Positions 54,349 to 64,000 of a stretch of DNA of 64,000 bases are shown piece by piece. The position numbers and the translations under genes are program-made. Where the stretch lies: positions 5,374,001-5,438,000 of the forward strand of contig JAKSXM010000263.1 of the NCBI GenBank assembly GCA_022575985.1, in the 5' to 3' direction. The notes beneath the pieces are model-generated. The model saw only the letters and a program-made list of their open reading frames with translations, searched no databases and was not told the DNA's origin. Within the stretch, counting starts at the first letter, position 1. Every line of letters begins with the position of its first letter. The DNA is from Anagrus nilaparvatae (taxonomy: Eukaryota; Arthropoda; Insecta; Hymenoptera; Mymaridae).

Positions 54349-57300
54349 CAAACAATAATATTTCTAATTGACCTTTTTACGAGTAAACTATTAAATAAAT
54401 TTACAAATTCATCACGCCCACTCTTATATGCGGATGCTAATTGTCATCTCTTTTTTTATTGAAGCATATAAAGTGCAGGGCCGTATTTAGGCACAAGCAA
54501 ACGAAGCAATTGCTTCGGGCGGCAAATTTTAGGGGCGGCAAAATATTAAATTTTTATGATTAAAAAATTTTTTTTAAATTTAAATTGAAAAATATCTTAA
54601 AAATTAAAAAAATGAAAAGAAATAGAAATCAATTGAATTTTCATTTAAAAATTTTAACTTTATTTTTATTAAGAAAGAACTATAGATTTTTACTAGAAGG
54701 GTAGTGTAAAGTATTTGGGAAGCTGAATTGCTTCTAACGCTCAGGATAGATTATGGTAGTTGGAATAACATCTTTAGTTTATTTGAATATGTCTCCTGTG
54801 CAGAAATACAGGGGGATAGTAGTTTTTAAGCCAACTTCTAAAATAACTTTGCTAAACCAAATACCTTCCAATTGATCTCATTTTTTTCTACTAAGGTATA
54901 TTCTTAAATTCACAAGATGGTATTTTCAGTTTTAAAAATTCTGTACATCCCACAGTTTCCAATTTTGCCTTTTATTTCAATCGTTTCGATGAGATAGAGC
55001 CAAAGAAATGGCGTTTTATATATTTTTTTAGAAAAATTTAAATTGTTGTCTGACTTTAAATTATTTTAACTCGCAAATGGTTCAAGTTTGCAATATAAAT
55101 TTTTGAAAACTTGGAGCCTATGCAATAGTCGAGAACCCGTATATGTTAAAGCATGCACTTTTATTCTAAGTTTCGTGCAAGGCTACTCATATGTGATAGG
55201 TAAGTTTTTCGATTTTCGATACGCTAATTTCAAATTTTTAGGTCCTAACCACGAGAAAACAGCCCTAATACCGAAAAACTATATTTTTGGGTATATTTTG
55301 AAGGTTATTTTGACAAATTTCATAAGAAAAGTTTCTAATTGTCCTAAAAATGATAAGTAATGTTTCCGAGTTTGCTCAATGAGCCTGTTGATCGAAGAAC
55401 GGCGTATAGCACTTTTGAAAGTATGTAGTACTTTCCCTATCGACTTATGAAATTCTATACCTATAGTTCTTTCATCGACAGGCTCAAATAAAAAAACTTA
55501 GGTCCTGGCCTCAAAAACATATTAACCATCATTTGAAACGTTTCTTATGAAATAAGTCAAAATAACCTGGAAATTTGTTTTTTCGGTATTTGGGCTAATT
55601 ATTCAAGGTCAGAATCTAAAAATTTGAAATTAGCGACCCCAAAAACCTTAGCTCAGTCATTTTTAGGCAAATTAGCTCGCAAATTAGATAAAAATCTTTT
55701 GTAATATACAGGAAAAAAGCCAAAATTGATACATACCATTGATAGATACCTATAAATGGCATTCGGAGAAAGATTTCGGGGTCGATAAATATTCTTATTC
55801 AGCGATCTTAAAAACATTACATATCATATTTAGGACATTTAGAAATGTTTTTTATGAAATATGCATGTCAAAATAAGCCGAAAAATCACCTTCAAAATTG
55901 ACCAAAAAATACAATTTTTAGGTATTAGGGATGTTTTCTCGGGACCGGGACTTTTGTTTTTCGGGATTTTTGTTTTTGACAAGTTAAAACAAGTTCAAAA
56001 CTAATAGAAATAAAAGTGGAAAAATCTTTTTGGCACCTATCGCCAATTTCTTGTTCACGATTTTTTTCGGTTTTCTGAAGGTTCAAACTACCTGAAAACA
56101 CGGATCATATCAATGTGCCTTCAAATTTTTTTTTTCCGGTTTTTTGTCCAAGTTAAGTAGTAAAAAAAAATAATGCCTCATATGTATTTAACATCAACGA
56201 AATGTTGATGACCTTTAAAGCCTATATTGTTCTATAATTGTAACTTTCGCATGAATTTAAAAATTGGTCATTGTTAGCCAATTATCGAGAAACAGTTATT
56301 TATAATAATTAGTTATTTTTAGCCAATTTATTTTTTTTTTTTAATTAGAAAATGTTAAGATTCGCTGTCCTTAAGGGGGCGGCAGATTATTTTTGCTTCA
56401 GGGATAAATTTGGCTAAGTCCGGCCCTGATAAAGTGGTGATATTAGATAAATTTTGAAACTTATTTAAAAACTTAAATATTCGCGGATTTTAATGTCGGT
56501 ACAGAAGGTACCTAGTGTTTCGATCAACACTAACACATAGATCTCATCAGTATGGCTGTGTGTGTTAGTGCATGTACCATAGACGCTGATGTAAACACGT
56601 CCTTATTTTCTTATATACATTCCAAATGGCGATTTTAGCACTTGTGGGGACGACTCACATTGCTTCAGCCATCTGTTCTGTATATAGGAAATGATATTAT
56701 ATATGGATAGATTTAAATGAAGTGAAGGCGATTTGTATAGTCGGGTCTTCAAAACTGCCTCAAAGTGTTTTTTTCTGAAAGTACTACCAAAAATAAGTAA
56801 CCAGCCCAATTTTTAGCCTCCCAGAGCGAAATCTTGATTTTTGGCAGCCATTTTAGTGTTTTTGACTGTCGTAAAAAATGTAAGAAAAATGAGTCTTAAT
56901 TTTTTTTATTATCGCTGTAAAAAACTCACATTAGCATGAAAATTTTTTTTCTGTACAGTAGCCACGAAAGGACGATTTCCTGGCCGCTGCCATTTTCTCG
57001 CTACGGTAGCAGAAAAATTTTATACGTCCCTTGTCCATAAATAAAGGATGCCCCAAATCGCAGTTTACCATCCTCGGCTTCGCCTCGGAAGGTAATTTAC
57101 TTTCGATTTGGGCCATTCTTTACTTTTCTGGACACAAGCCGTAAATATACTATTCCTTTCAGCTCCGGAAAGGAAATTTCCCTGGCTATCCGATTCCGGG
57201 GTCAAAAATTTTTTTTGAGTAGCGCATGCGCGAGTAATGGCTAAGATAGGCTGTTTTTTTTTCAAAAGTAGATTTCTCAAATACCTATTAGTGAAAAATC

Positions 57301-58642
57301 TTGTAACCAGGCTTAAAATTTTCCTAAAACCGTATATTTTTGGGTGAAAAAAAAATTTCGATGGAACACTCCTTTTTGGGAGCTCTAGATAAAAAAATAG
57401 CAGGTTTCAAAACCTCATTTTTTACAAATTTCAAATTTCTCGCAAATTCACGTGATCAATCAAAAATCTGACCAAAAATTTGGATTCCGCGAGATTTTTT
57501 ACATAAGGAATTATCTTTTCATGTTTTTAAGAGCGTTTATGTTAAAGCAGCGAAATTTTAAATTGAAAGATTAAAATATCTCATTTTTTTAAGAAATTTT
57601 TTTATTTTTTAAATTATACCAAATTATACCAAATTATTTAAAATTAATTAGAAAATTCTTTATTATTTCACTGTTTCAACATGAAAGCTCTTAAAAACAT
57701 AAAAAGATATATCCTTATGTAAAATTTTCCGCGGAATTCAAATTTTTGGTCAGATTTTTGATTGATCACGTGACTTTGCGAGAAATTTGAAATTTGTAAA
57801 AAATGAGGTTTTTAAAGCTGCTATTTTTTTGTCTAGAGCTCCCAAAAAGCAGTGACCCATCGAAATTCTTTTTTCGCCAAAAAATATAAGGTTTAAGGAA
57901 AATTTTAAGCCTGGTTACAAGATTTTTCACTAATAGGCATTTGAGAAATCGACTTTTGAAAAAAAAACAGGCTATCTTAGCGATTCCTCGTGCATGCACT
58001 ACTCAAAAAAAAATTTTTGACCCCGGAAGCAGATAGCCAGGGAAATTTACTATCCGGACCATTTTTCTTACATTTTTTCGACAGTCAAAAACACTAAAAT
58101 GGCTGCCAAAAACCAAGATTTCGCTCTGGGAGGCTAAAAATTGGGCTGGTTACTTATTTTTGGTAGTACTTTCAGAAAAAAACACTTTGAGGCAGTTTTG
58201 AAGACCCGGCCATACAAATCGCCTTCACTTCATTTAAATCTATCCATATATAATATCATTTCCGATATACAGAACAGATGGCTGAAGCAATGTGAGTCGT
58301 CCCCACAAGTGCTAAAATCGCCATTTGGAATGTATATAAGAAAATAAGGACGTGTTTACATCAGCGTCTATGGCACATGCACTAACACACACAGCCATAC
58401 TGATGAGATCTCTGTGTTAGTGTTGATCGAAACGCTAGGTATCTTCTGTACCGACATTAAAATCCTCGAATATTTAAATTTTTAAATAAGTTTAAAAATT
58501 TATCTAATATCACCACTTTATATGCTTCAATAAAAAAAGAGATGACGATTTGCATCCGCATATAAGCGTGGGGCTGATGAATTTGTAAATTTATTTGATA
58601 GTGTACTCGTAAAAAGGTCAATTAAAAATATTATTGTTTAAA
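54349..58642. mobile_element. 2.3 kb fold-back element, split by a hAT insertion
   Basis: The left arm (54349-54475, then 56429-~57557) and the right arm (~57665-58642) are inverted copies, tips AACAATAATATT and AATATTATTGTTT, centre ~57558-57664. The left arm also holds ~270 bp absent from the right (~56893-57160), which includes a hairpin with CCTCGGCTTCGCCTCGG. The same short frame (GWLLIFGSTFRKKHFEAVLK) reads on opposite strands at 56603-56809 and 58141-58347; it is kept with few changes, but nothing in it is recognisable. The family is related to 34757-35150. Confidence 0.88.
54468..56436. mobile_element. hAT-type non-autonomous element (CAGGGCCG tips)
   Basis: The element (54476-56428, 1,953 bp) begins CAGGGCCGTATTTAGGC and ends GGCTAAGTCCGGCCCTG, flanked by ATAAAGTG at 54468-54475 and 56429-56436. 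Removing it and one ATAAAGTG restores colinearity of the surrounding fold-back with its right arm (CACTTTATATGC at ~58513). That is a clean hAT insertion. The interior contains an inverted repeat (~55200-55350 / ~55530-55680) with a smaller palindrome (~55380-55490) but no transposase. Confidence 0.94.
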
Positions 58643-59360
58643 CATTTACAATATTATTGAATCTGAATGGAAATATTGAATAGTATCCCTCAGTGCTGCG
58701 CTCCTTGGGCCAGAAGCATTTTCATACCTTTTTCTTTTGTCCTGGACGGCGAAATCAAGAACGAAATTTTATAATAGGATGACAAAATACTCGAACGAGT
58801 TTTCATATGTTATGTGTTGCATCAAAAAATGTAATGTTCTATTTAAACATTTTTAATTACTTTTAAAATTAAAATTTATAATTACTTTTACAGATAATAA
58901 TAAATTAAAATATTAACATTTAAAATTATTTTACAAATTTTTGCACAGCACGCCGCTGACACTACAAACATCAATAAATAGACTAATTAGATAAAATCCA
59001 TGAAGAAATATTTAGAAAATTTTATATTAAAATGAGGAAATTATTGTATTTCTTATTTCCGTATTTTTTAATATTCCAATTTTTATTAATAATTAAGTAT
59101 TTTATTAAATTATAATAAAAATTAAATTACGCGCGAGGGTATAATATACGACAGTGAACTTCTTATATTTTACACTCCCAGCACCCAATAAAAATATAAA
59201 ACACGCGCATGAAAAAATTAACGCGACCAGTCAGAACACTAATCAATTAGACAAAAAATTATGTCACATGAGTTTTTTAGAGATAGATCCTCGTAGTCTA
59301 AGAGTATATAAGTGCTAATACTAATAATACATCGAGCATATAATTCATTAGTATTATACC

Positions 59361-59494
59361 TATACACGGTATTTGGCTGGAGTGTGCGCTATTTGTAAAT
59401 CATAAACGAAGGGACGGAGGAACTTTATGAACGCATATAGGTTCTATTTATGACTGACAAAAAACGCCAAAATTATAGCCAAAGACCGTGTATA
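59361..59494. mobile_element. 126 bp MITE with CACGGTMTTTGGCT tips and TATA flanks
   Basis: 59365-59490: left tip CACGGTATTTGGCT, right tip AGCCAAAGACCGTG, with TATA on both outer sides, compatible with TA duplication. Too short for any coding sequence. It overlaps the start of an open frame (59450-59701) that is not believed to be a gene. Confidence 0.8.
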
Positions 59495-59699
59495 TATATA
59501 CTCTCTAAACACTATTCTGTAAATAAGTGTCCGAAAATACAGATTAACAGAGTATGGCCGATAATTAATCCTCATTTTTTACAGTCTATGCTATGTAAAT
59601 TTCTGAATTACAGAATAGACGAAATATTTTTATATCGAGGGGTACTTAACTTTAAATGCTATTTACTATATTTTTTAAAAAAAGTAAAAAATTATTTTT

Positions 59700-60310
59700 A
59701 GATATAATTCCGGGGATTTTTGGGTACGCTGAGCTCAAATTTGGTTATAAAATTTAAAAATTCCGAATAACTGACCCCGAAACCGCAAAATTTAGTAAAA
59801 AAAATATTAATTTAAAAACTTTTAATTAATTATTCTTGACTGCGACACTTGGGGTTTAAGGACACGCTGATCCCGAATTTTTTAGCCTTTATTCCAAATA
59901 ATGGACCCGAACACCGAAAAATTCGGTGAAAAAAATAATATTTTTAAACATTTTAATTAATTTTTCATGACTGCGGTACTTAGGGTTCAGGGTTATGCTC
60001 GAATTTCTTAACCAAATTTCCAAACAATGAACACCGAAACTGCAAAATTCGGTAAAAATATTATTATTTTTAAAAATTTAATTAATCATTCTTGACTGTG
60101 ACACTAGGGTTTCAGAGACATGCTGACCCCGATTTTTTTAGCCCAATTTCAGAATTCCAAATAATCGACCCCAAAACCGAGAATTTCGGTTAACATACTA
60201 ATATTTTAAATAATTTTTATTAATTATTTTTGACTGCGGTACTTGGAGTTCTAGGGCATTGTGAATCTATTAGTGAATTTATTAGCTAAATTTCCATATT
60301 TTAAATCAGT
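59700..60310. repeat. Tandem repeat, ~5 units of ~120 bp
   Basis: Each unit has GACTGCGACACTTGGGGTTT (or a variant), GCTGACCCCGAATTTTTTAG and CCCGAAACCGCAAAATTCGG. The units differ by many substitutions and small indels. The last unit (60165-60308) is repeated inverted at 60706-60861. Confidence 0.85.
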
Positions 60311-60861
60311 GTCGTTTTCTTAATATAGACCACTTCCTTAGGTTATGTGGGTGCAAGGCTTGTAGCGTGGTTTTTTTACAGACCATTTCCTTGGGTTATG
60401 AGGGTGTAAGACTTTTCGTGTCGTTTTCTTATTATAGACCACTTCCTTGGGTTATGTAGGTGTAAGGTTTGTTGTGTCGTTTTTTTATTATAGAACAATT
60501 CTTTTTGGATCTGCAGCGGCAAATATTTGCGGTGGCAAAAATTTTGTAGTGGCAAACAAAGAACAGTTTCTATTTCTATTGTTATGTGGATTACAGATTT
60601 AAAGTATCGTTTTTTTATTATAGACCACTTCATAGCCCAAGATCCGCAGTAAATAAAACTGAAATAGAATTTTTAAAATATTTTTACCTAATTTCACGGT
60701 TTTGTGTTTAATGATTTAAAATATGGAAATTTAGCTAATAAATTCACTAATAGATTCACAATGCCCTAGAACTCCAAGTACCGCAGTCAAAAATAATTAA
60801 TAAAAATTATTTAAAATATTAGTATGTTAACCGAAAATCTCGGTTTTGGGGTCGATTATTA
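60165..60861. repeat. Palindrome enclosing a second tandem repeat (~57 bp units)
   Basis: 60165-60308 pairs with 60706-60861. Between them the unit GTGTCGTTTTCTTATTATAG followed by ACCACTTCCTTGGGTTATG repeats about four to five times (60309, 60366, 60418, 60475 and ~60605), the last two being separated by ~100 bp of other sequence. The minus-strand frame 60376-60633 is caused by this array. Confidence 0.8.
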
Positions 60862-60869
60862 ATTAAATG

Positions 60870-61550
60870 TATAGAGAGAGTTAAAGCAGAGATTATATTA
60901 CAGAGATAGCTCACGGGGTAAGAGAGGCTGCGACGATTTTATTTTACATAGCCCTAGCTATCACGTGTTTAATCTCTATAGATAGCTATAGAAAGTTTAA
61001 AGTATTATGTGGTAGGGAAAAGACAAGAAGAGACTTATGTAAGAAAATAAAGTGAAAAACAAAGAAACTAGAGAATAACCACGTGACAGCTAGAGCGATG
61101 TAGAATAAAATGGTTTTTGTATTTAACATTAAGTGATCTATCTCTGTAAACCTATACTGCCGTCCAAATTAAAAATACCGTTCTCTCAATGAACTATTAT
61201 TTCGAGATATGAAGAAAAGAAACTTTTTTTATTATATCTGAGAATAAAGTAAGAAACACCGTATCTATTAAGCCGTATTAAGCATTAAAAACCTATAGAA
61301 GATACGGTGTTTCTTAATTTGTATTATGTACTTACCCTTTTTTTGTCTGTATTTTCAAATTAAGTCTCACTTACGGTTTTTTTAAAATTCATAAAATCGC
61401 AAATAAACGATATTTTGCAAAAAAAATTTTTGTATCACGTTCGTTATGTTATGAATATAGCAAAAATGTAAAAAAGTCAATTTCGGATAATCCACTAGAT
61501 AACGGTGTTTTTAATTTGGACGGCAGTATAATCTCCCGTTAAAGTCATAA
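60870..61550. mobile_element. Palindromic element interrupted by a TA-flanked MITE
   Basis: The left arm (~60870-60980, with ATTACAGAGATAGCTCAC and TAGCTATCACGTG) pairs with the right arm (~61078-61150 and ~61527-61545, with CACGTGACAGCTA and ATCTATCTCTGTAA). The right arm is split at TATA by the MITE described next; after removing it the pairing continues (TAATCTC...GTTAAAG). Confidence 0.7.
61155..61528. mobile_element. MITE with TACTGCCGTCCAAATTAAAA tips
   Basis: The tips TACTGCCGTCCAAATTAAAA (61155) and the complementary end at 61528 are inverted; TA or TATA stands on both sides. An inner palindrome (AGAAACACCGTATCT at ~61251 and AGATACGGTGTTTCT at ~61300) repeats the same principle. Tc1/mariner-like by TA target; no coding sequence. 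Confidence 0.85.
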
Positions 61551-61809
61551 CATAAATGAACATGAATATTTTTTTTTTCTAATCGATGACTTTTTTTTAT
61601 TTCTTTCCGTTCTAGTATTCAATTATAAAAATATAATAATTAGTACATAAAATAAAAAGATATTAAAAATTATATTCTAAATTATAAAGGACCCCGCAAA
61701 AAAGGATAGGAAATGACCGTACGGTCAAATTGGCTGTATTTTGGGTATGTATAGATTTCATCATTTTGAACATAAGTCTCAATAGGCACAAAGCTCATAA
61801 GTCCCAACT

Positions 61810-62166
61810 ATGGCTGCTACGGAGCTTGAAAGCTCCATCATAACAAAATTGCTTAAAAACCTTTATTCTTTTATTTTTAAAGTATATTTTTATATTTTGG
61901 AGGTCGCTGATTTCGAATTTGATGTCATATTGACAAGTTTTTCATGTTTGGATATAAAATCATCATTGCTGGCTCTATTTAATTTTAATCTCTTATCCAT
62001 AACGATTTTTCTAGTATTGAACATAGAGCTGTATAATTTCTTTTTTATCAATGATATCATTTTTAAAGATAATGTATTAGTCAGTAATTATAAGTTAGCA
62101 TATATCCCTGATGGAGTAGAACCCCTTTTTAAATTTATCAGTTACTATTTAAAAAGATATTTTTAA
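61810..62166 (+). other. Unrecognised 118-codon open frame
   Basis: ATG-initiated (MAATELESSIITKLLKNLYS), hydrophobic and Phe/Ile/Leu-rich, with several stretches that could be called membrane segments. In AT-rich DNA such composition arises by chance. It lies inside the 58.7-62.6 kb inverted pair, next to repeat-like sequence starting GGACCCCGCAAAAAAGGAT. I do not recognise it. Most likely non-functional. Confidence 0.12.
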
Positions 62167-62560
62167 GCAAATTAGAAATAGACCGCGATTTTTTAATTTT
62201 TTAAAGTCTTCTTTTTGTAATAAAAACTAGAAATTTCGTCATTGATTTTATCTCATTGGTCGATTCATTGATGCTCTGTAGTTTCATCGGCACGCTGTAT
62301 AAAAATTTGTAAGATAATTTTAAATGTTAATTTTTTAATTTATTATTAACTGTAAAAATAATTATAAATTTTAATAAAAAATATTTGAGGTAACAGAACA
62401 TAACATAAGTAAATGCGATCCACAATATATGAAAACTCATTCGAGTATTTCGTCATCCTACTATCAAATTTCACTCGTGACTTCTCCGTCTAAGGCAACA
62501 GAAAAATTTATTCTGAGGGCTAAAAAAGGTTCTGACCCGAGGTGCGTAAAACTGAGGGAC

Positions 62561-63330
62561 AATAATCAATAATCAATATTTGCATTGAGATGCAATATTA
62601 AATATTTTTTTTTAAAATAAATTATGAGAGTAAAAATAACAATAGTTTATTAAAATTATGGAAAGAGTTAATTATTTGTAGTCTATACCTTAGTGTGTAA
62701 GTGTTTTTATTAATTTATTGAGCCAGTTTTACTGTGATTAAATATGTAATATGATTTGAGGGGGTTGGCAAACTTCAGCACGCAGGAAGCTGGCCCCTTA
62801 GTGTTATGTAAAAATATGCTTATTGTCCAATTTTTTAAATCTATAAGTTGTCTGGTTGCGATTTGTCAGCTGTTTTTACATTTTTGATTTTTTTCGCATT
62901 CTTAGTCACCCGTTACTTTTTTATTTTCTGAACGCCCTAAATAAACCTAAAAAATATTTTCTTTATGTAAGTAGGTAGTGAGAATTCCCATCTGATCCGA
63001 ATCTGGCCATATTTTTTCGGAAAAGCCGGAAAATCAGAAAAACTAAAGGAAACTTTCAAATACAAATTTCTTAAAAATTTTATTTGTCCCATTTGCCTTT
63101 TAAGGGCTTAAAAACCAATTTTAAGCTCAAAAAATTTGAAAATTTTTTATTTACTGAATCACCCGATTTTCTCAGTTTTCCTGGCAGAAAATGAAAATTC
63201 TGACTTGATTTTCGGATTCCTCGGGAAAGTTTACCTTGGGAACCCTATTGGGTAAAACTTAAGAGGTTCCTGCGACGCTTTCAAAAAATGAAAAGCAAAG
63301 TAACCTGCGAAAATGAAACATAATTAAATT
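62561..63330. other. Gene-free interval with a weak palindrome (~62985-63250)
   Basis: No gene. Words such as GATCCGAATC, GGAAAATCAGAAAAAC and their rough complements near 63160-63230 hint at an old palindromic element. Not secure. Confidence 0.35.
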
Positions 63331-63487
63331 TTGATAATCAATTAATTAAATGAAATTGGTCTTTTTACGAACAAATGATATTTACTACGTTGAGTATTTA
63401 AATGTATACCACGTTTAGTAATAAAAATTATTAATATCATTTGTTCGTAAAAAGGCCAATTTCATTTAATTAATTAATTATCATAAT
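63331..63487. repeat. Short palindromic MITE
   Basis: 63331-63392 pairs with 63430-63487 (AAATGAAATTGGTCTTTTTA and its complement, with one G-to-C-type change). Loop ~37 bp. Part of its interior (GATATTTACTACGTTGAGTA) recurs at ~63822, where GTATAAAAAATTAGATTT also returns, so a second, partial copy lies there. Confidence 0.8.
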
Positions 63488-63595
63488 ACAAACGAACGAT
63501 AAAAAATTAGATTTAAAATTAGATTAAAATTGGCACTAGGTCTAAGAGTTGCCTTCTCGAATTGAAAAAGATGTCAAAATAAAGTCGGTGTGTTG

Positions 63596-63682
63596 GCCCG
63601 GACGCCGTAGCTTAGTTGGCTAAAGCGATTTCACTAGATATGAAAGAATCGTGGCTTCGAGTCCCACCGGCTCTGGCATTTT
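63596..63682 (+). tRNA. tRNA-like sequence (degenerate tRNA or SINE head)
   Basis: It has a Pol III A box (TAGCTTAGTTGG at 63608-63619), a D stem GCTT/AAGC, an anticodon-like stem TTTCA/TGAAA with the 7-base loop CTAGATA (AGA in the anticodon place), a B box (GGCTTCGAGTCC at ~63653-63664) and a TTTTTTT terminator. The acceptor stem pairs poorly (GACGCCG with CGGCTCT), one T-stem pair is lost, and an extra base stands before the anticodon stem. I therefore judge it a tRNA-derived SINE head or tRNA pseudogene, not a working tRNA. Confidence 0.5.
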
Positions 63683-64000
63683 TTTCGATTTGAGAAATAT
63701 TTATCAACACCTTTTTTTTTCAATTAATTTGTGTTTATAATATCATTACACAATATTTATATGCAGAAAATTTTTGGAAAATTGATAAAAAAATGTTTCA
63801 ATAATTTTCTGCAAAAATGTTTGATATTTACTATGTTGAGTATGTCTAAATGTATAAAAAATTAGATTTATAATTAAATTTTGCTATTTTCTTATTGTAT
63901 TTGTTCCTTAGCAGATTAATTTGCTTTTCTTTTTTTACAGTGTCACAGAGGCCTCTAAAATTTTAAGAAGAGCAACGTAAATTTCCAGAGAAATCCGAAA
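63683..64000. other. Gene-free end of window
   Basis: AT-rich. It contains the partial second copy of the 63.33 kb repeat (~63816-63880). Nothing else is supported. Confidence 0.35.

Larger units (their letters stand above)
58684..62560. repeat. Inverted repeat pair (58684-59008 / 62232-62560) enclosing 3.2 kb
   Basis: About 325 bp starting TATCCCTCAGT on the left are inverted on the right, ending ACTGAGGGAC. They share GATGACGAAATACTCGA-type and AATTTATAATTACTTTTACAG words, with ~15-20% differences by eye. They could be the TIRs of one ~3.9 kb element or two independent insertions in opposite directions. The enclosed sequence is made of other repeats. Confidence 0.65.

Noticed and set aside
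61810..62166. A small membrane protein gene
   Set aside because: Hydrophobic composition is expected from AT-rich sequence; it lies in repeat surroundings, with no recognisable motif or splice context.

Overview
This is an AT-rich eukaryotic window, almost certainly from an arthropod and probably an insect. It holds two spliced exons of a conserved animal gene (exocyst subunit Sec10/EXOC5), a captured chitin-binding fragment of insect chitin-deacetylase type, and transposon families typical of insect genomes: BEL/Pao, a Ty3/gypsy element with a SAP-like Gag, R1-like and R2-like LINEs, hAT, pogo/Tigger, Ginger/KRBA2-like, and TA- and TTAA-flanked MITEs. There is no bacterial or viral gene organisation. 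I cannot name the species from sequence alone.

Layout. 0-13 kb: a fold-back repeat (1-686), a decayed R2-type LINE (2.05-5.01 kb), a decayed R1-type LINE (6.6-8.3 kb), AT-rich sequence without genes and a second fold-back (11.49-12.46 kb). 13.46-28.96 kb: one Ty3/gypsy LTR retrotransposon. Its two ~1.4 kb LTRs each carry a different later insertion: a 703 bp TTAA-flanked palindromic MITE in the 5' LTR and a 2,623 bp Spy-like fold-back in the 3' LTR. Its gag start is duplicated as a perfect-looking inverted copy. Gag, Pol and a third zinc-knuckle ORF are recognisable but interrupted by a few stop codons. 29-32.7 kb: a three-level nest, with a pogo/Tigger element inside a hAT element inside a small palindromic MITE, lying among older repeats. 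33.0-38.2 kb: a large composite palindrome that carries C2H2 zinc-finger and HEAT-like fragments in both arms, a chitin-binding exon fragment in one arm, and two minisatellites in the middle. 39.8-40.9 kb: two EXOC5 exons on the minus strand, the only convincing host gene. 41.2-48.5 kb: a fold-back, several inverted repeats and a BEL/Pao element lacking its gag N-terminus and the integrase zinc domain. 49.4-54.2 kb: short MITEs, a Ginger-like element, a fold-back with internal tandem repeats and a LINE tail. 54.3-62.6 kb: a 2.3 kb fold-back carrying a 1,953 bp hAT insertion, then tandem and inverted repeats bracketed by a 3.9 kb inverted pair. 63.3-63.7 kb: a small palindrome and a tRNA-like Pol III promoter unit.

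How it fits together. The window looks like a TE-dense intron or intergenic neighbourhood around EXOC5. The dominant feature is not a coding system but long inverted repeats: more than a dozen independent palindromes or fold-backs, several with precise, datable insertions. Where a second LTR or second arm gives an empty site, insertion boundaries can be read to the base. Most other open frames are chance or repeat-derived and are not annotated.
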